NCBI RefSeq assembly: GCF_013408305.1
Contig: NZ_JACBZS010000001.1
Coordinates: 1,736,001-1,800,000 of the forward strand
Origin: Naumannella cuiyingiana
Lineage (GTDB): Bacteria; Actinomycetota; Actinomycetes; Propionibacteriales; Propionibacteriaceae
Length of the DNA: 64,000 nucleotides
Direction of reading: 5' to 3'
In this document: one piece after another, positions 38,324 through 46,934 of the stretch
Position numbering within the stretch: the first letter of the stretch is position 1
Layout: each line of letters starts with the position of its first letter
Translations under genes and position numbers: made by a program
The notes under the pieces: generated by a model
The model's database searches: none
Told to the model about the DNA's origin: nothing
Seen by the model: only the letters and a program-made list of their open reading frames with translations

Positions 38324-39191
38324 TGCTGTCTCGCTTCAAGAGCTTGTTGAGAACCAGTGCCGCAGCCATCAGCAACACCACGACAATCACCCCCATCGCC
38401 GCAGCGGAGCCGAAGTCCCCGGTGTCGAAGGCGGTCCGGTACATCACAGTCGCAGGAATGTCGGAGGAGAAGTATGGCCCTCCGTCGGTCATGATGTAGA
38501 CGAACGCAAATGCCTGCAGGGATTGCACCACCCACAAGATGATCAAGGTCCGGAACAAGTCGCTCATCATCGGCAGCATGATCCGGGTGAAGAGCTTCCA
38601 CTCGCCGGCGCCGTCCAGACGCCCGGCCTCGAGGACATCGGCGGGCATCCGCGAGAACCCGGCGGAGATCAGTAGGATCCAGATGCCGATCCCGTGCCAA
38701 ACTGCAACCAGGGCGATCGCGGGAAGAGCGGTGCGGGGATCGCCCAACAGGATCGGAATCAGGTCACCGAAGCCGATGGAGGCGAACGCCGGATTGATCA
38801 GTCCGAGCGTCGGATGAAAGATGAACTTCCACATGAGCGCGACCACGGCGACAGAGAGCACCACGGGCGCGAAGATCAGGAAGCGAAAGACGCGCTCGCC
38901 GTGCAGGCGCTGATTGAACGCCCAGGCGATGGCGATGGCCGGCGGGAAGAGCATGAGACCGCCGACCATCGCCAACAGCACGGCGTGGCCGAGCGATTGC
39001 AGGAAGCGTTCATCGCCGATCACGTCGGCGTACTGGGCCATGCCGACAAAGGAAGCACGTCCGGTGCGGGAGAACTCCTGAGTCGAGAGCTCGACGGTGC
39101 GCGCCAAGGGATACAGGAAGAAGACCGTCAGCAGCAGCGACGCCGGCAGCAGGAAAGGGATCACGATTCGTCGTTGCGATCTCGCAAACAT
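38313..39191 (-). CDS. Carbohydrate ABC transporter permease (MalF/UgpA-type)
   Basis: From the ATG at 39191, with AGGAGG and GGAG upstream, the protein has 292 residues and six helices. Its EAA loop is LEAGRLDGAGEWKLFTRIMLP. An ATG at 39227 would add 12 residues but has no ribosome-binding site. It is the first of the two permeases after the binding protein. Confidence 0.92.
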   Translation of the reverse strand: MFARSQRRIVIPFLLPASLLLTVFFLYPLARTVELSTQEFSRTGRASFVGMAQYADVIGDERFLQSLGHAVLLAMVGGLMLFPPAIAIAWAFNQRLHGERVFRFLIFAPVVLSVAVVALMWKFIFHPTLGLINPAFASIGFGDLIPILLGDPRTALPAIALVAVWHGIGIWILLISAGFSRMPADVLEAGRLDGAGEWKLFTRIMLPMMSDLFRTLIILWVVQSLQAFAFVYIMTDGGPYFSSDIPATVMYRTAFDTGDFGSAAAMGVIVVVLLMAAALVLNKLLKRDSIEY

Positions 39192-39250
39192 CGCTCTCCG
39201 CCCTCCTGACGTTGGCGACCTCGGCATGGCGCGGGAGCGCCGACTGTCGA

Positions 39251-40600
39251 TCAGTTCTTGTGTATCTTCCGTAGCTGCTCGTCCAGACGAGCGAGCGTCT
39301 GCGTGGCATCCTGCTCGCCGAACATCAGCCGTGTCACCTCCGCGTAGACCACGTCATAGGCCTCGGTGTCCTTCATCGCGAACTCTCGTGGCACCAGGGC
39401 CGATGCATCGGCCATCACCGTATCGATGCCGGTCACGCCGGAAGGGCTGGGGACTCCGACAACACCGGAGAGCTCACCGAACTTCTCGGCCCGCTCTGCC
39501 TGCACTTCCGGGCTGGTCACCCGGCGCACCCACTCCAGGGCGAGCGGGATGTTCTCGCTCTTGGCATTGATCGACATCTGTTGCGGTGCCGCCATGATCG
39601 CCTTCTGGTCGCCGGCTCCGCCGGCAACCTCAGGGAAGGGGAGTACGCCGATCTCGAAGTCATCGGGGATCACGTCCTTCATCTCACTGACCAGCCAGCT
39701 ACCCATCAGGATCATCCCGGTCTTGCCCTGGAAGAACTGCGCCTGTGCGGCGGTGAAGTCGGTTCCCTGGAAGCCCGACATCAGGTACCCGCCATCGCGA
39801 AGGTCCTGAACCTTCTGCAGCCCGCGGAGGAATCCGGGGTCATCGGTGATCCTGCCCTTGCCGTTCACCAGCACATCGTTGGCGGTGGTCCATCCGACCT
39901 CGCGCAACCACAGGTTGTCGGACCACATCCCCATGTAGGGCTGATAGAGACCCGTAATGGCGATCGGGTCCACACCGGCCGCCTTGAGGTCGGCCGATGC
40001 CTTCATCAGCTCGTCCCACGTGGTGGGCGGCTTGATCCCGCTCTCTGCGAAGATCTTCTTGTTGTAGAACAGCACCTGGGTCGACAACTCACTGGGTACG
40101 CCGTACACGCCGCCGTTGTCGGGATTGACCATGAACCCCGAGGCCGCCGGGGTGAATGACTCACCCCAGGTCTTGCCGGTTGTCGGGTCCGGCGCGTCCA
40201 GGTAGGGCTTGAGGTCGAGCAGGAAGCCGTCATTGGCCCACACTCGCTGGCTCGGGACGGTGCCGTCGAACATGCCGTAATCGACATCGGGACCGTCGCC
40301 GGAACGCCAGCGTTGTTCCAGCGCCGGGCGGGCCTCGGAGTTGGCAAAGGTCAGCGTGATCTTGGTGCCCGGATAGTCGGCTTCGATCTCACGCGCAAGC
40401 TTCTCGAGGTAGGCCAGTCCCGGGGTTCCCTCGGCAGGGATCACGCCGACCTCGATCGAGCCGGAGATGTTGTCGCGCCACGTGTTGGGATCCGGGCCTT
40501 CTGACGCCGGGGGACCGCCGACAGGCCCACTCGAACAAGCCGCGAGCAAGACGCCGGCCATGGCCAGCGGCAGGCTGAACCTGATGCGCTTGAGTTTCAT
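39251..40600 (-). CDS. Extracellular sugar-binding lipoprotein (SBP family 1)
   Basis: The 449-residue protein has a lipoprotein signal ending LLAAC with lipidated Cys22. The family-1 solute-binding pattern follows: GPDVDYGMFDGTVPSQRVW, GVYGVPSELSTQVLFYNKKIF, PTTWDELMKASADLKAAGVDP and FFQGKTGMILMGSWLVSEM. It should deliver a mono- or oligosaccharide to the two permeases. The promoter at 40601-40720 carries two palindromes. Confidence 0.92.
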   Translation of the reverse strand: MKLKRIRFSLPLAMAGVLLAACSSGPVGGPPASEGPDPNTWRDNISGSIEVGVIPAEGTPGLAYLEKLAREIEADYPGTKITLTFANSEARPALEQRWRSGDGPDVDYGMFDGTVPSQRVWANDGFLLDLKPYLDAPDPTTGKTWGESFTPAASGFMVNPDNGGVYGVPSELSTQVLFYNKKIFAESGIKPPTTWDELMKASADLKAAGVDPIAITGLYQPYMGMWSDNLWLREVGWTTANDVLVNGKGRITDDPGFLRGLQKVQDLRDGGYLMSGFQGTDFTAAQAQFFQGKTGMILMGSWLVSEMKDVIPDDFEIGVLPFPEVAGGAGDQKAIMAAPQQMSINAKSENIPLALEWVRRVTSPEVQAERAEKFGELSGVVGVPSPSGVTGIDTVMADASALVPREFAMKDTEAYDVVYAEVTRLMFGEQDATQTLARLDEQLRKIHKN

Positions 40601-40668
40601 GTGTGCCCCTTCGGTAGCCCGCGTACCCCGCTGGACGACGCCCTATTCACCCGAGAAGATTCGACGCG

Positions 40669-40684
40669 ATTCAATATATCGAAA
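40669..40684. promoter_or_regulatory. Island operator 2 (before the ABC transporter operon)
   Basis: ATTCAATATATCGAAA matches TTTCGATATATCGAAA at 14 of 16 positions. It is the best match of the recurring sites and lies 69 bp before the binding-protein start. Confidence 0.6.
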
Positions 40685-40691
40685 ATATAAC

Positions 40692-40710
40692 TACGATTTC
40701 GTAAATCGTA
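40692..40710. promoter_or_regulatory. Second palindrome in the ABC operon promoter
   Basis: TACGATTT and AAATCGTA are perfect 8-bp arms around CGT. The sequence differs from the island operator and may bind another regulator, for example a LacI- or GntR-type protein encoded elsewhere. Confidence 0.5.
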
Positions 40711-40750
40711 AGGGACAGGTCAGCCGCTGACAAGGGGTCTACGCGGGTCC

Positions 40751-41740
40751 TCACTCCTCGTCCTCGATCGGTCCCAGGTACGGCAGGAACTCGGCGAACT
40801 CGATCAGGAACCGGTCCACTGCGTCGCGCTCGTGGTCGTCGAGGTCGCGGCGCGGGGCGCGGCAGTGGTCGCTGCGGAAGAGCCCGCGACGGACCGAGAT
40901 CAACTTCTCCGCGGCGATGATCAGCTCGGTGTCGAGCATCCAGTAGGAGGTGAACGGCAACAGGCGGGCGTGCAGCCGATCGGCGTCATCGAAACGACCG
41001 GCCTCGTACAAGCGCCAGATCTCCTGGTAGATCTCGGTGAACGAGCAGCCGGGCTGGGTGCCCACCGCACCCCGGCGAATGGCGTCGGGCAGTTGCACGC
41101 CCGCATAGCCCTCGACGGCGGGGATCGGAGGGTCGAGCCTGGAGAGCTCGGTGATGAACGGCCCTGGCGGGCTCGACTCGACCTTGACCAGCGTGAGATT
41201 CGGGTGATCGCGAGCGATGGCAGCAAGCCGGGACACGTCGAGCGCGGTGCCGGTCTCGTTCGGGGCGTACTGGAGCACCACGGGCGTGGTCGGCACCTCG
41301 GCCAGCACCGCCCGGATGTGCGCCTCGATCATGGGCGCGGGCGGTTTGAGCAAGTGCGGCGGGAGCAGATTGATTGCCTTCGCGCCGACCGACACCGACC
41401 ACGCCGCCCGCTCGGCGGCCAGTCGTGTCGCGTGATCCTGCACAGCCGCGATCACCACCGTGTCCGGGAAGGCGCGGGCCTCGGACACGAGCACCTCCAT
41501 CAGGCATGCGCGCTCGGTCTCGGAAAGCTTGTAGAACTCGCCGGCGAAGCCCGGGAACATCACGCTGGCGACGCCGGTGCCGAGGACGTAGCGCACCACG
41601 CGGCGAAAACCGGCCAGATCGACATCGCCGGACTCGGTGAACGGCACCTCGAGCACGGGCGACACCCCGCGAATGGCCCGGGCGGCGGCGAGTCCCTCGA
41701 GTGGGTCGTTGGCCCCCGGTCGAAGTCTCGTCATCGTCAT
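40751..41740 (-). CDS. DapA/NanA-superfamily lyase or dehydratase
   Basis: The 329-residue TIM-barrel protein has the family pattern SVMFPGFAGEFYKLSETERA, the tyrosine in VVLQYAPNETG and the Schiff-base Lys in LTLVKVESSPPG. The usual GTTGE loop reads GFAGE, so the carboxylate-binding threonines are replaced. Relatives act on 2-keto-3-deoxy sugar acids (aldolase) or 5-keto-4-deoxyglucarate (dehydratase). Two ATGs are possible, 41740 and 41734. Confidence 0.85.
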   Translation of the reverse strand: MTMTRLRPGANDPLEGLAAARAIRGVSPVLEVPFTESGDVDLAGFRRVVRYVLGTGVASVMFPGFAGEFYKLSETERACLMEVLVSEARAFPDTVVIAAVQDHATRLAAERAAWSVSVGAKAINLLPPHLLKPPAPMIEAHIRAVLAEVPTTPVVLQYAPNETGTALDVSRLAAIARDHPNLTLVKVESSPPGPFITELSRLDPPIPAVEGYAGVQLPDAIRRGAVGTQPGCSFTEIYQEIWRLYEAGRFDDADRLHARLLPFTSYWMLDTELIIAAEKLISVRRGLFRSDHCRAPRRDLDDHERDAVDRFLIEFAEFLPYLGPIEDEE

Positions 41741-41819
41741 GGTTGATCCCCTTTTGGCCACGTGGAGGCTGGTTTCGGTGTCGCGCGAGGTCGGACCGAG
41801 ATCCGCGACCGGCTGCTCC

Positions 41820-42563
41820 TCATCCGGATCCGAGACCGAGCAGTGCTGCGATGGTCCCGCCGAGTACGCGAGCTCGCGCGGGTTTGGCAAGCGGCCAGTC
41901 GACGACGCGCCGTAGTTCGCCGACGGTGGTGGCGTACGGCAGGTCGGAGGAGAACACAAGGCGCGATGAGCCGATCTGCGGGTCACGCTCGAATTCGCTG
42001 AGGACGGTGTCCCAAGGTGCGTAACAGGTGTCACCGTAGAGGTTCGGCGCGAGGCGCAGCGCCGGGGCTGCGTCGATCCAGAAGTCGGTCGCGCCGCTGC
42101 GGCCCATCACGAACGCAACTCCCGGGTGTCGACGCGCCAGGGCAGCCGCGGGCAGCGGCAGATGTCCGGGCGGCGTACCGGTGCGAACGTAGACCGGCCA
42201 GTCGTGTGCGTCGGCGAAGTCGATGAGGGGATCGACCAACCCGTCCAGCAGGTCGAAGCCCTGCAAGCTGGAATCGATGGCGAGCGCGCGGGCGCCATGA
42301 TCACGTGCCCAACCCAACTCGGTCAGGGCGTCCGCGCGGCGCCAAGGATTCGCCACGGCGTACGCCAGCAGCCGCCCGCCCGAGCGCTCCGCGGCGGTGG
42401 TTGTGGCAGCGTTGCCGGCGCGGTTGTGGTAGGCGATGTCACCCTCGCTCGGCGCAATCAAGGCTCGGTCGATGCCGTTTCGATCCATCGTCGCCAGCAG
42501 ATCATCGACTGCCAGCGCGCAGTCGCGCTGCGCTCCGATGCGGACGTGCGCGTCGATGATCAT
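41820..42563 (-). CDS. Amidohydrolase_2 paralogue with lost metal ligands
   Basis: The 247-residue protein matches its two neighbours in length and strand order but not in catalytic residues. The N-terminal HxH reads DAHVRIG, the third-strand position reads VYVRTGTPPG and the MGH position reads FVMGRSGA. The final Asp (VFSSDLPYA) remains. It is therefore unlikely to bind metals in the usual way. It overlaps the preceding gene by ATGA and ends the five-gene coupled operon. Confidence 0.75.
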   Translation of the reverse strand: MIIDAHVRIGAQRDCALAVDDLLATMDRNGIDRALIAPSEGDIAYHNRAGNAATTTAAERSGGRLLAYAVANPWRRADALTELGWARDHGARALAIDSSLQGFDLLDGLVDPLIDFADAHDWPVYVRTGTPPGHLPLPAAALARRHPGVAFVMGRSGATDFWIDAAPALRLAPNLYGDTCYAPWDTVLSEFERDPQIGSSRLVFSSDLPYATTVGELRRVVDWPLAKPARARVLGGTIAALLGLGSG

Positions 42564-43447
42564 GACCGCGCCGCCCGTGGATCGGGCAGCGCGAGCGCTT
42601 CGAGGGCTTCGGCGTGGATGATCTTCTCGATCACCTCGGCCGGGATCCGCGGCAATCGTGACCCCTCGACGATGTCGTTCACCGCGCGCAGTCCGGCGAT
42701 GGCTTCGGCCGTGGTGGCGATGGGGAAGTCCGAGCCGAGCAGCAGCTTTCCCGCCGCGCCCCACTCGACGGCATACAGCAACGACTCATAACACACCCAC
42801 GGGCGCAGGTAGATCGAGGAGACGTCGGCGTACACGTGCGGGTGCTTGCGGATCGTCACGACTGTCTCGCGCGCCCAGGGGTGTCCCATGTGCGCCATCA
42901 CGATGCGCAGCTCCGGGCAGGCGATCGCGATCTCGTCGGTCACCAGTGGGAACGTGTAGCGCAGCGGAGCGTGCCGGATCGGGGACGCGCCCTGGTGGAA
43001 CAGGATCGGCAGCCCCTCCCGTTCGCAGTACCGGTAGAACTGCATCGCCGCGTCCCCGAGCGGGTCGAACTCCTGGTAGTTGGCGCCGAGCTTGACTCCG
43101 AGCAAACCGAGCGAGCGCGCCTCCTCCACCTGTTCCCAGACGTCGGGCGCCATGGGATTCACCGACATGAAGCCGATCCGCTTGTCGGGTCGCGCTGCGA
43201 CGTACTCGGCCGTCGCGACGTTCGTCCTCTCCGGCGGGTAGTCCAGGCCGGTCGAGGACACCGGATCGTCGACCGCGATGTTGAACACGATCGCGACATC
43301 GGCGGCATCGGCGGCGGCATCGAAGTCGGCCCAGCTGTTGGAGGTGATCACCGCGCGATCGGTACGCCAGGCGTCGTAGCTTCGGAGCTCCGCGTTCGGG
43401 ACCTCGCGCTCGTGGGTCGGGGTGTGGGTGTGGACGTCGACGATCAT
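42560..43447 (-). CDS. Amidohydrolase_2 family hydrolase
   Basis: The 295-residue TIM-barrel hydrolase has HxH in IVDVHTHTPTHE, LLGVKLGANYQEFDP, His in ILFHQGASP, His in IVMAHMGHPW and Asp in LLLGSDFP. Relatives include lactonases for sugar acids and decarboxylases. Coupling to a MocA-type dehydrogenase makes a lactonase role attractive but unproven. Both ends overlap neighbours by ATGA. Confidence 0.85.
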   Translation of the reverse strand: MIVDVHTHTPTHEREVPNAELRSYDAWRTDRAVITSNSWADFDAAADAADVAIVFNIAVDDPVSSTGLDYPPERTNVATAEYVAARPDKRIGFMSVNPMAPDVWEQVEEARSLGLLGVKLGANYQEFDPLGDAAMQFYRYCEREGLPILFHQGASPIRHAPLRYTFPLVTDEIAIACPELRIVMAHMGHPWARETVVTIRKHPHVYADVSSIYLRPWVCYESLLYAVEWGAAGKLLLGSDFPIATTAEAIAGLRAVNDIVEGSRLPRIPAEVIEKIIHAEALEALALPDPRAARS

Positions 43448-44208
43448 CGGGTGCTCTTCTCCAGCAGACGGCGCGGATTGTCCACGAGCATTGCCTGCCG
43501 TTGCTCGGGTGTGACACCCCACTCATCGATCTCTCGGATCCGTGCCACGGCGAAGTCCTGGCTTGCCTTGTCCGACAGGCCGGCATCCGTGCCGAACAGC
43601 ACCTTGTGCGCCGGCGCCCGATCCAAGATCGTCTTGGCTGCGTAGGGCGGTGTGCCGCAGATGCACAGGTAGAGGTTCTCGGTGTCCTGGGTGCAGACCA
43701 ATGCCTCGCGCCAGAGGTCGTGGAGGCCGCCGTGACCCAGGATGATCGGCACGTTCGGGTGCCGCCTCGCCAAGGTGGCGATCTGGGTCGGCGTCGCGTA
43801 GGGCGGCGTCCCGTCGTGGCAGAGCACCAGACCGTTGTGCGTGGCGACAACCTCCAGGATCGGGTCCAGCGCGACTTCGTGGACGCTGAATCCCTGTAGC
43901 CACGGGTGTAGCTTCACCCCGCGAAGGCCCAACTCGGTAAACGTCCGCTCGATCTCCGCGGCCGCGGACGGCTTGCGTGGGCTGTAGGTGCCGAAGCCGA
44001 TCAGCCGGTCAGGATACTGAGCAACGAATCGGGCCAGATCGTCGTTGGCCTCGGGGGTTGAGTCGAACAGGCCGTCATGGCTGAGCACGACTGCACGATC
44101 GATGCCGCAGGTATCCATGAAATCGATGAAGTCATCGGCGCTGAAGGTCGTTCCGCCGAGCCAGGACGTGCCACGCCAGATCGGGGTGTGCGTGTGGAAG
44201 TCGATCAT
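43444..44208 (-). CDS. Amidohydrolase_2 family hydrolase
   Basis: The 254-residue hydrolase has an intact set of ligands: HxH in MIDFHTHTPIW, His in GVKLHPWLQGF, His in LVLCHDGTPPY, His in IILGHGGLHD and Asp in LFGTDAGLSD. It is the most canonical of the three paralogues. Overlaps with creatininase-like and amidohydrolase genes show translation as one unit. Confidence 0.87.
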   Translation of the reverse strand: MIDFHTHTPIWRGTSWLGGTTFSADDFIDFMDTCGIDRAVVLSHDGLFDSTPEANDDLARFVAQYPDRLIGFGTYSPRKPSAAAEIERTFTELGLRGVKLHPWLQGFSVHEVALDPILEVVATHNGLVLCHDGTPPYATPTQIATLARRHPNVPIILGHGGLHDLWREALVCTQDTENLYLCICGTPPYAAKTILDRAPAHKVLFGTDAGLSDKASQDFAVARIREIDEWGVTPEQRQAMLVDNPRRLLEKSTR

Positions 44209-44948
44209 GGCGCCAGGACACCGAACCGGGTCGACAATGCGGTGATCAGCTCCCGCCAGTAGGTCGCGCCGGCCGCCCGACTGGCGCGGTCGGGATGGTC
44301 GCTGTATCCGTCGATCTCGGCCCAGGCCGCGCGGCTGTGAGTCTCCATCCCCGGGCCGGCGACGATCGGGGTGGTGGCTGCGGGCGGGTCCGGGCGATGC
44401 GGCGCCCGGCGTACCAGGTCCGGTCGCAGCTCAAGCATGATCGAGGTTTCGAACGCGCCGGCGTGACCGGGCACCGGGGGATCGCCCGGTTCGCCGGACC
44501 GGTCGAGGGCGCGCCAGTAATCGATGTGAGTGACACTCAGCTCGCTGCGGGCGGCCGCCGCGCCGGCCGCGGCCTGGCAGATCCCTGAGTTCCCCCCGTG
44601 CCCGTTGAGCAGAAGCACCCGTGTGGCGCCTGCCCCGGCGATCGAGGCAAGCAGATCGGTGATCACCGTCAACAGGGTTTCCGCGCGCACCGAGAGGGTT
44701 CCGCCGAACGGGAGGTGATGATCGGATGCGCCGATGCAGAGCGGAGGAGCGATCACGAAGCTCCCACCGGACTCGGCGGCGTGATCCGCGGCGGCCCGGG
44801 CGAGCGCGCGGGTGATCATGAAGTCGGTTCCGGTGGGCAGGTGAATGCCGTGCTGTTCCACAGCTCCCAGCGGGACGATCACAAGCGCGTTGGGCAGCAG
44901 GTCCGCCAGGGTCGCGCGGTCGCAGGCGGCCCACTCCACGACGCTCAC
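44205..44948 (-). CDS. Creatininase family hydrolase
   Basis: From GTG 44948 the protein has 247 residues. It has the creatininase metal motifs LGAVEQHGIHLPTGTD, LLLNGHGGNSG and HAGAFETSIMLELRP. Family members hydrolyse cyclic amides or related bonds (creatinine, formamidopyrimidine) and some act in cofactor maturation. The substrate is unknown; the context suggests a sugar-derived lactone or amide. It overlaps the MocA gene by GTGA. Confidence 0.85.
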   Translation of the reverse strand: MSVVEWAACDRATLADLLPNALVIVPLGAVEQHGIHLPTGTDFMITRALARAAADHAAESGGSFVIAPPLCIGASDHHLPFGGTLSVRAETLLTVITDLLASIAGAGATRVLLLNGHGGNSGICQAAAGAAAARSELSVTHIDYWRALDRSGEPGDPPVPGHAGAFETSIMLELRPDLVRRAPHRPDPPAATTPIVAGPGMETHSRAAWAEIDGYSDHPDRASRAAGATYWRELITALSTRFGVLAP

Positions 44949-45970
44949 GGCTGTTCCACCGCGGGTGTGAGCACGGATCGCTCGGCGAGCAACGCCAGTT
45001 GATGGCTGATCGTCAGCGCGCGGCGGCCCTCGGCCAGCCCCGGCTGCGGCTGGTCGGTGACGCCGGTGGCGAGTTCGACGAACCGCGCGAGCTGACGGTC
45101 GAAGCAGCGGGCGACGCGATCTCCTGTCGGGGCGTACTGCTCGGAGCCGGCGGCGGTGGTGACGGTCAGGGCGAAGGTGGCACCGTCCAGGCTGGCCAGC
45201 CCGTGATCCCCGATCACTGTCAGGGAGGTGGCCGGCAGCGCATCGGTCAGCCATCCGAATTCGACCAGTGCGGGGACGCCGCCGTAGTCGAGTCGACCGC
45301 CGATGAGATTGGGTGCGCCCAGACCGTCACGGGTGGGATGTGACCAGGCATCGTGGAGGATCGGGTCGGCGTCAAGGAGATAACTCAGCCAGTCGAAGAC
45401 GTGGGACCCCTCGTGCACCGCGGGGCTGCCGTGCCGGAGGGTGCGCTCGATGAGGGCCGTGTGCGCTCGGTCTCGCGTCCGCTCCTCGTCGTAGATGTGT
45501 GCGCGGACCAGCAGCCGGTCACCGAGGAGTCCGCTCGTGATCACCTCGCGCAACCGCTGCATGGCCGGATCATGCCGATAGGTCAGTCCGATCTGGACGC
45601 GCCGAACCTCGGACGGCGTCAGCTCGTCGTACGCGGCCGCTTCGGCCACGGATGTGGCAACCGGCTTCTCGGCAAGTACGAAACGGCCCGACCGAGCGGC
45701 CGCCACCACCAGTGCCGGCGTAACCCACGGAGGCGTCGCGAGGACCACGCCGGCCACATCGTCGCGGGCGAGCGCTTCGTCGAGGCTCCGGTACGCCTCG
45801 ACCGGCCGACCATCGGGACGTGCAGCGGATTGCTCCGCGGCAACGGCGGCGCTCACCGTCGGCTCGGGCTCCACCACGGCGACCAACTCGACGGCGGGAT
45901 TGCGTGCGACGGCGGGCAGGTGTGCCGCCCGCGCGATCTGGCCCAGCCCGACGAGGGCGATCCCAACCAT
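44945..45970 (-). CDS. Gfo/Idh/MocA family oxidoreductase
   Basis: The 341-residue enzyme has the N-terminal Rossmann motif VGIALVGLGQIARAAHLPAV, the EKP motif in FVLAEKPVATS and a C-terminal alpha/beta domain with HEGSHVFDWLSYLL. The family oxidises sugars or cyclitols with NAD(P). It heads the coupled operon MocA / creatininase / three amidohydrolases. The start lies 9 bp from island operator 3 and has only a weak ribosome-binding site. Confidence 0.88.
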   Translation of the reverse strand: MVGIALVGLGQIARAAHLPAVARNPAVELVAVVEPEPTVSAAVAAEQSAARPDGRPVEAYRSLDEALARDDVAGVVLATPPWVTPALVVAAARSGRFVLAEKPVATSVAEAAAYDELTPSEVRRVQIGLTYRHDPAMQRLREVITSGLLGDRLLVRAHIYDEERTRDRAHTALIERTLRHGSPAVHEGSHVFDWLSYLLDADPILHDAWSHPTRDGLGAPNLIGGRLDYGGVPALVEFGWLTDALPATSLTVIGDHGLASLDGATFALTVTTAAGSEQYAPTGDRVARCFDRQLARFVELATGVTDQPQPGLAEGRRALTISHQLALLAERSVLTPAVEQP

Positions 45971-45978
45971 GGATTAAC

Positions 45979-45994
45979 TTTCGCTATTTCGAAT
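45979..45994. promoter_or_regulatory. Island operator 3 (before the MocA operon)
   Basis: TTTCGCTATTTCGAAT matches TTTCGATATATCGAAA at 13 of 16 positions, including a complete left half-site. It sits 8 bp upstream of the dehydrogenase start. Confidence 0.55.
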
Positions 45995-46049
45995 TGGTTT
46001 CCTCAGTATTGAAGGTGATGTTAGCGTCGGCGCGAAAGGCCGCGCAAGG

Positions 46050-46862
46050 TCATCCGACCGAGACCTTGCCCGGCTGCCCGGGATGCGACGAGTGGTGCCC
46101 GAGCTGGTCGGAGACGATGCGGGCGATCACGCGCAGGCCCGCCACTGCGCGCTCGAAGGGATCGCCGGTGAGGGAGCTCTCGAAGCCGGTGACGCCCACA
46201 GATCCCGCCGCCGAGCCCTCGGCGTCGAAGAACGGAACGGCAACGCAGGAAATGCCCGCCTGCTCCTCCTCACGCTCCACGGCGTACCCGAGGTCGCGTA
46301 CCTCGCTCAACTGGCGGAGGAAGGCTTCCCGCTTCGGCGGCAGCGCGCCGGGCCCGTCGCCCTGGCGCAGCTGTGCCAACAGCGGCTCAAGGCGTTCGGT
46401 GTCCAGGTGCGCGGCGATCGCCTTGCCGAGCGCCGTCAGGTTGTATGGCGCCATCTTTCCCGGGTAGGTGTCGAACTGGATGAAGCCCTTCGGCGCCGCC
46501 TTGGCGATGTAGACCACGGAGGCGCCACTGAGCACTCCGATGTGCACGGGCATCTCGAGTTCGTCGGCCAGCTGCTGCAACTCGGCCTGCGCAACCGATG
46601 CCAGGTCGACATCGCGAACGAGGCGGGTGGCGAGTCCGTACAGCCCGAGGGTCGCCCGCCAGAAGTGACTGCGTCCGACGACCTTGCGCGCGGCGTATCC
46701 GCGCATCTCCAGCGTGTACGCGATTGAGGCACAGGTCGCGATCGGGACATCGGCCGCCTTGGCCAGCGCGGTCAGTGTCAGGCCGTCGCCAGCGTGCACG
46801 AGCGCCTCGAGGATATTGAGGGTACGAGCCGCTGAAGGGGAGGGGGAATCGGCAACCGACAT
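46050..46862 (-). CDS. IclR family transcriptional regulator
   Basis: The 270-residue regulator has an N-terminal winged helix (ARTLNILEALVHAGDGLTLT, LAKAADVPIATCASI). Its IclR effector domain has VHIGVLSGASVVYIAKAA, LTALGKAIAAHL and ISCVAVPFFDAEG. IclR proteins often control catabolism of aromatic or sugar acids. It is the only regulator in the island and the best candidate to bind the recurring palindrome. An ATG at 46934, directly after the preceding stop, would add 24 residues and has a GGGAG upstream. Confidence 0.9.
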   Translation of the reverse strand: MSVADSPSPSAARTLNILEALVHAGDGLTLTALAKAADVPIATCASIAYTLEMRGYAARKVVGRSHFWRATLGLYGLATRLVRDVDLASVAQAELQQLADELEMPVHIGVLSGASVVYIAKAAPKGFIQFDTYPGKMAPYNLTALGKAIAAHLDTERLEPLLAQLRQGDGPGALPPKREAFLRQLSEVRDLGYAVEREEEQAGISCVAVPFFDAEGSAAGSVGVTGFESSLTGDPFERAVAGLRVIARIVSDQLGHHSSHPGQPGKVSVG

Positions 46863-46934
46863 GGCGAAAGAATAGTTCGTAGGACCCGTCGGGAACCGGC
46901 CCAGTTCTGCGGGACCCCCCGCCGGTGAGGCCAT

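Noticed and set aside
46850-46875. Sixth copy of the island palindrome overlapping the IclR start
   Set aside because: TTTCGCCATGTCGGTT matches only 10 of 16 positions with one good half, so it is too weak to claim autoregulation.
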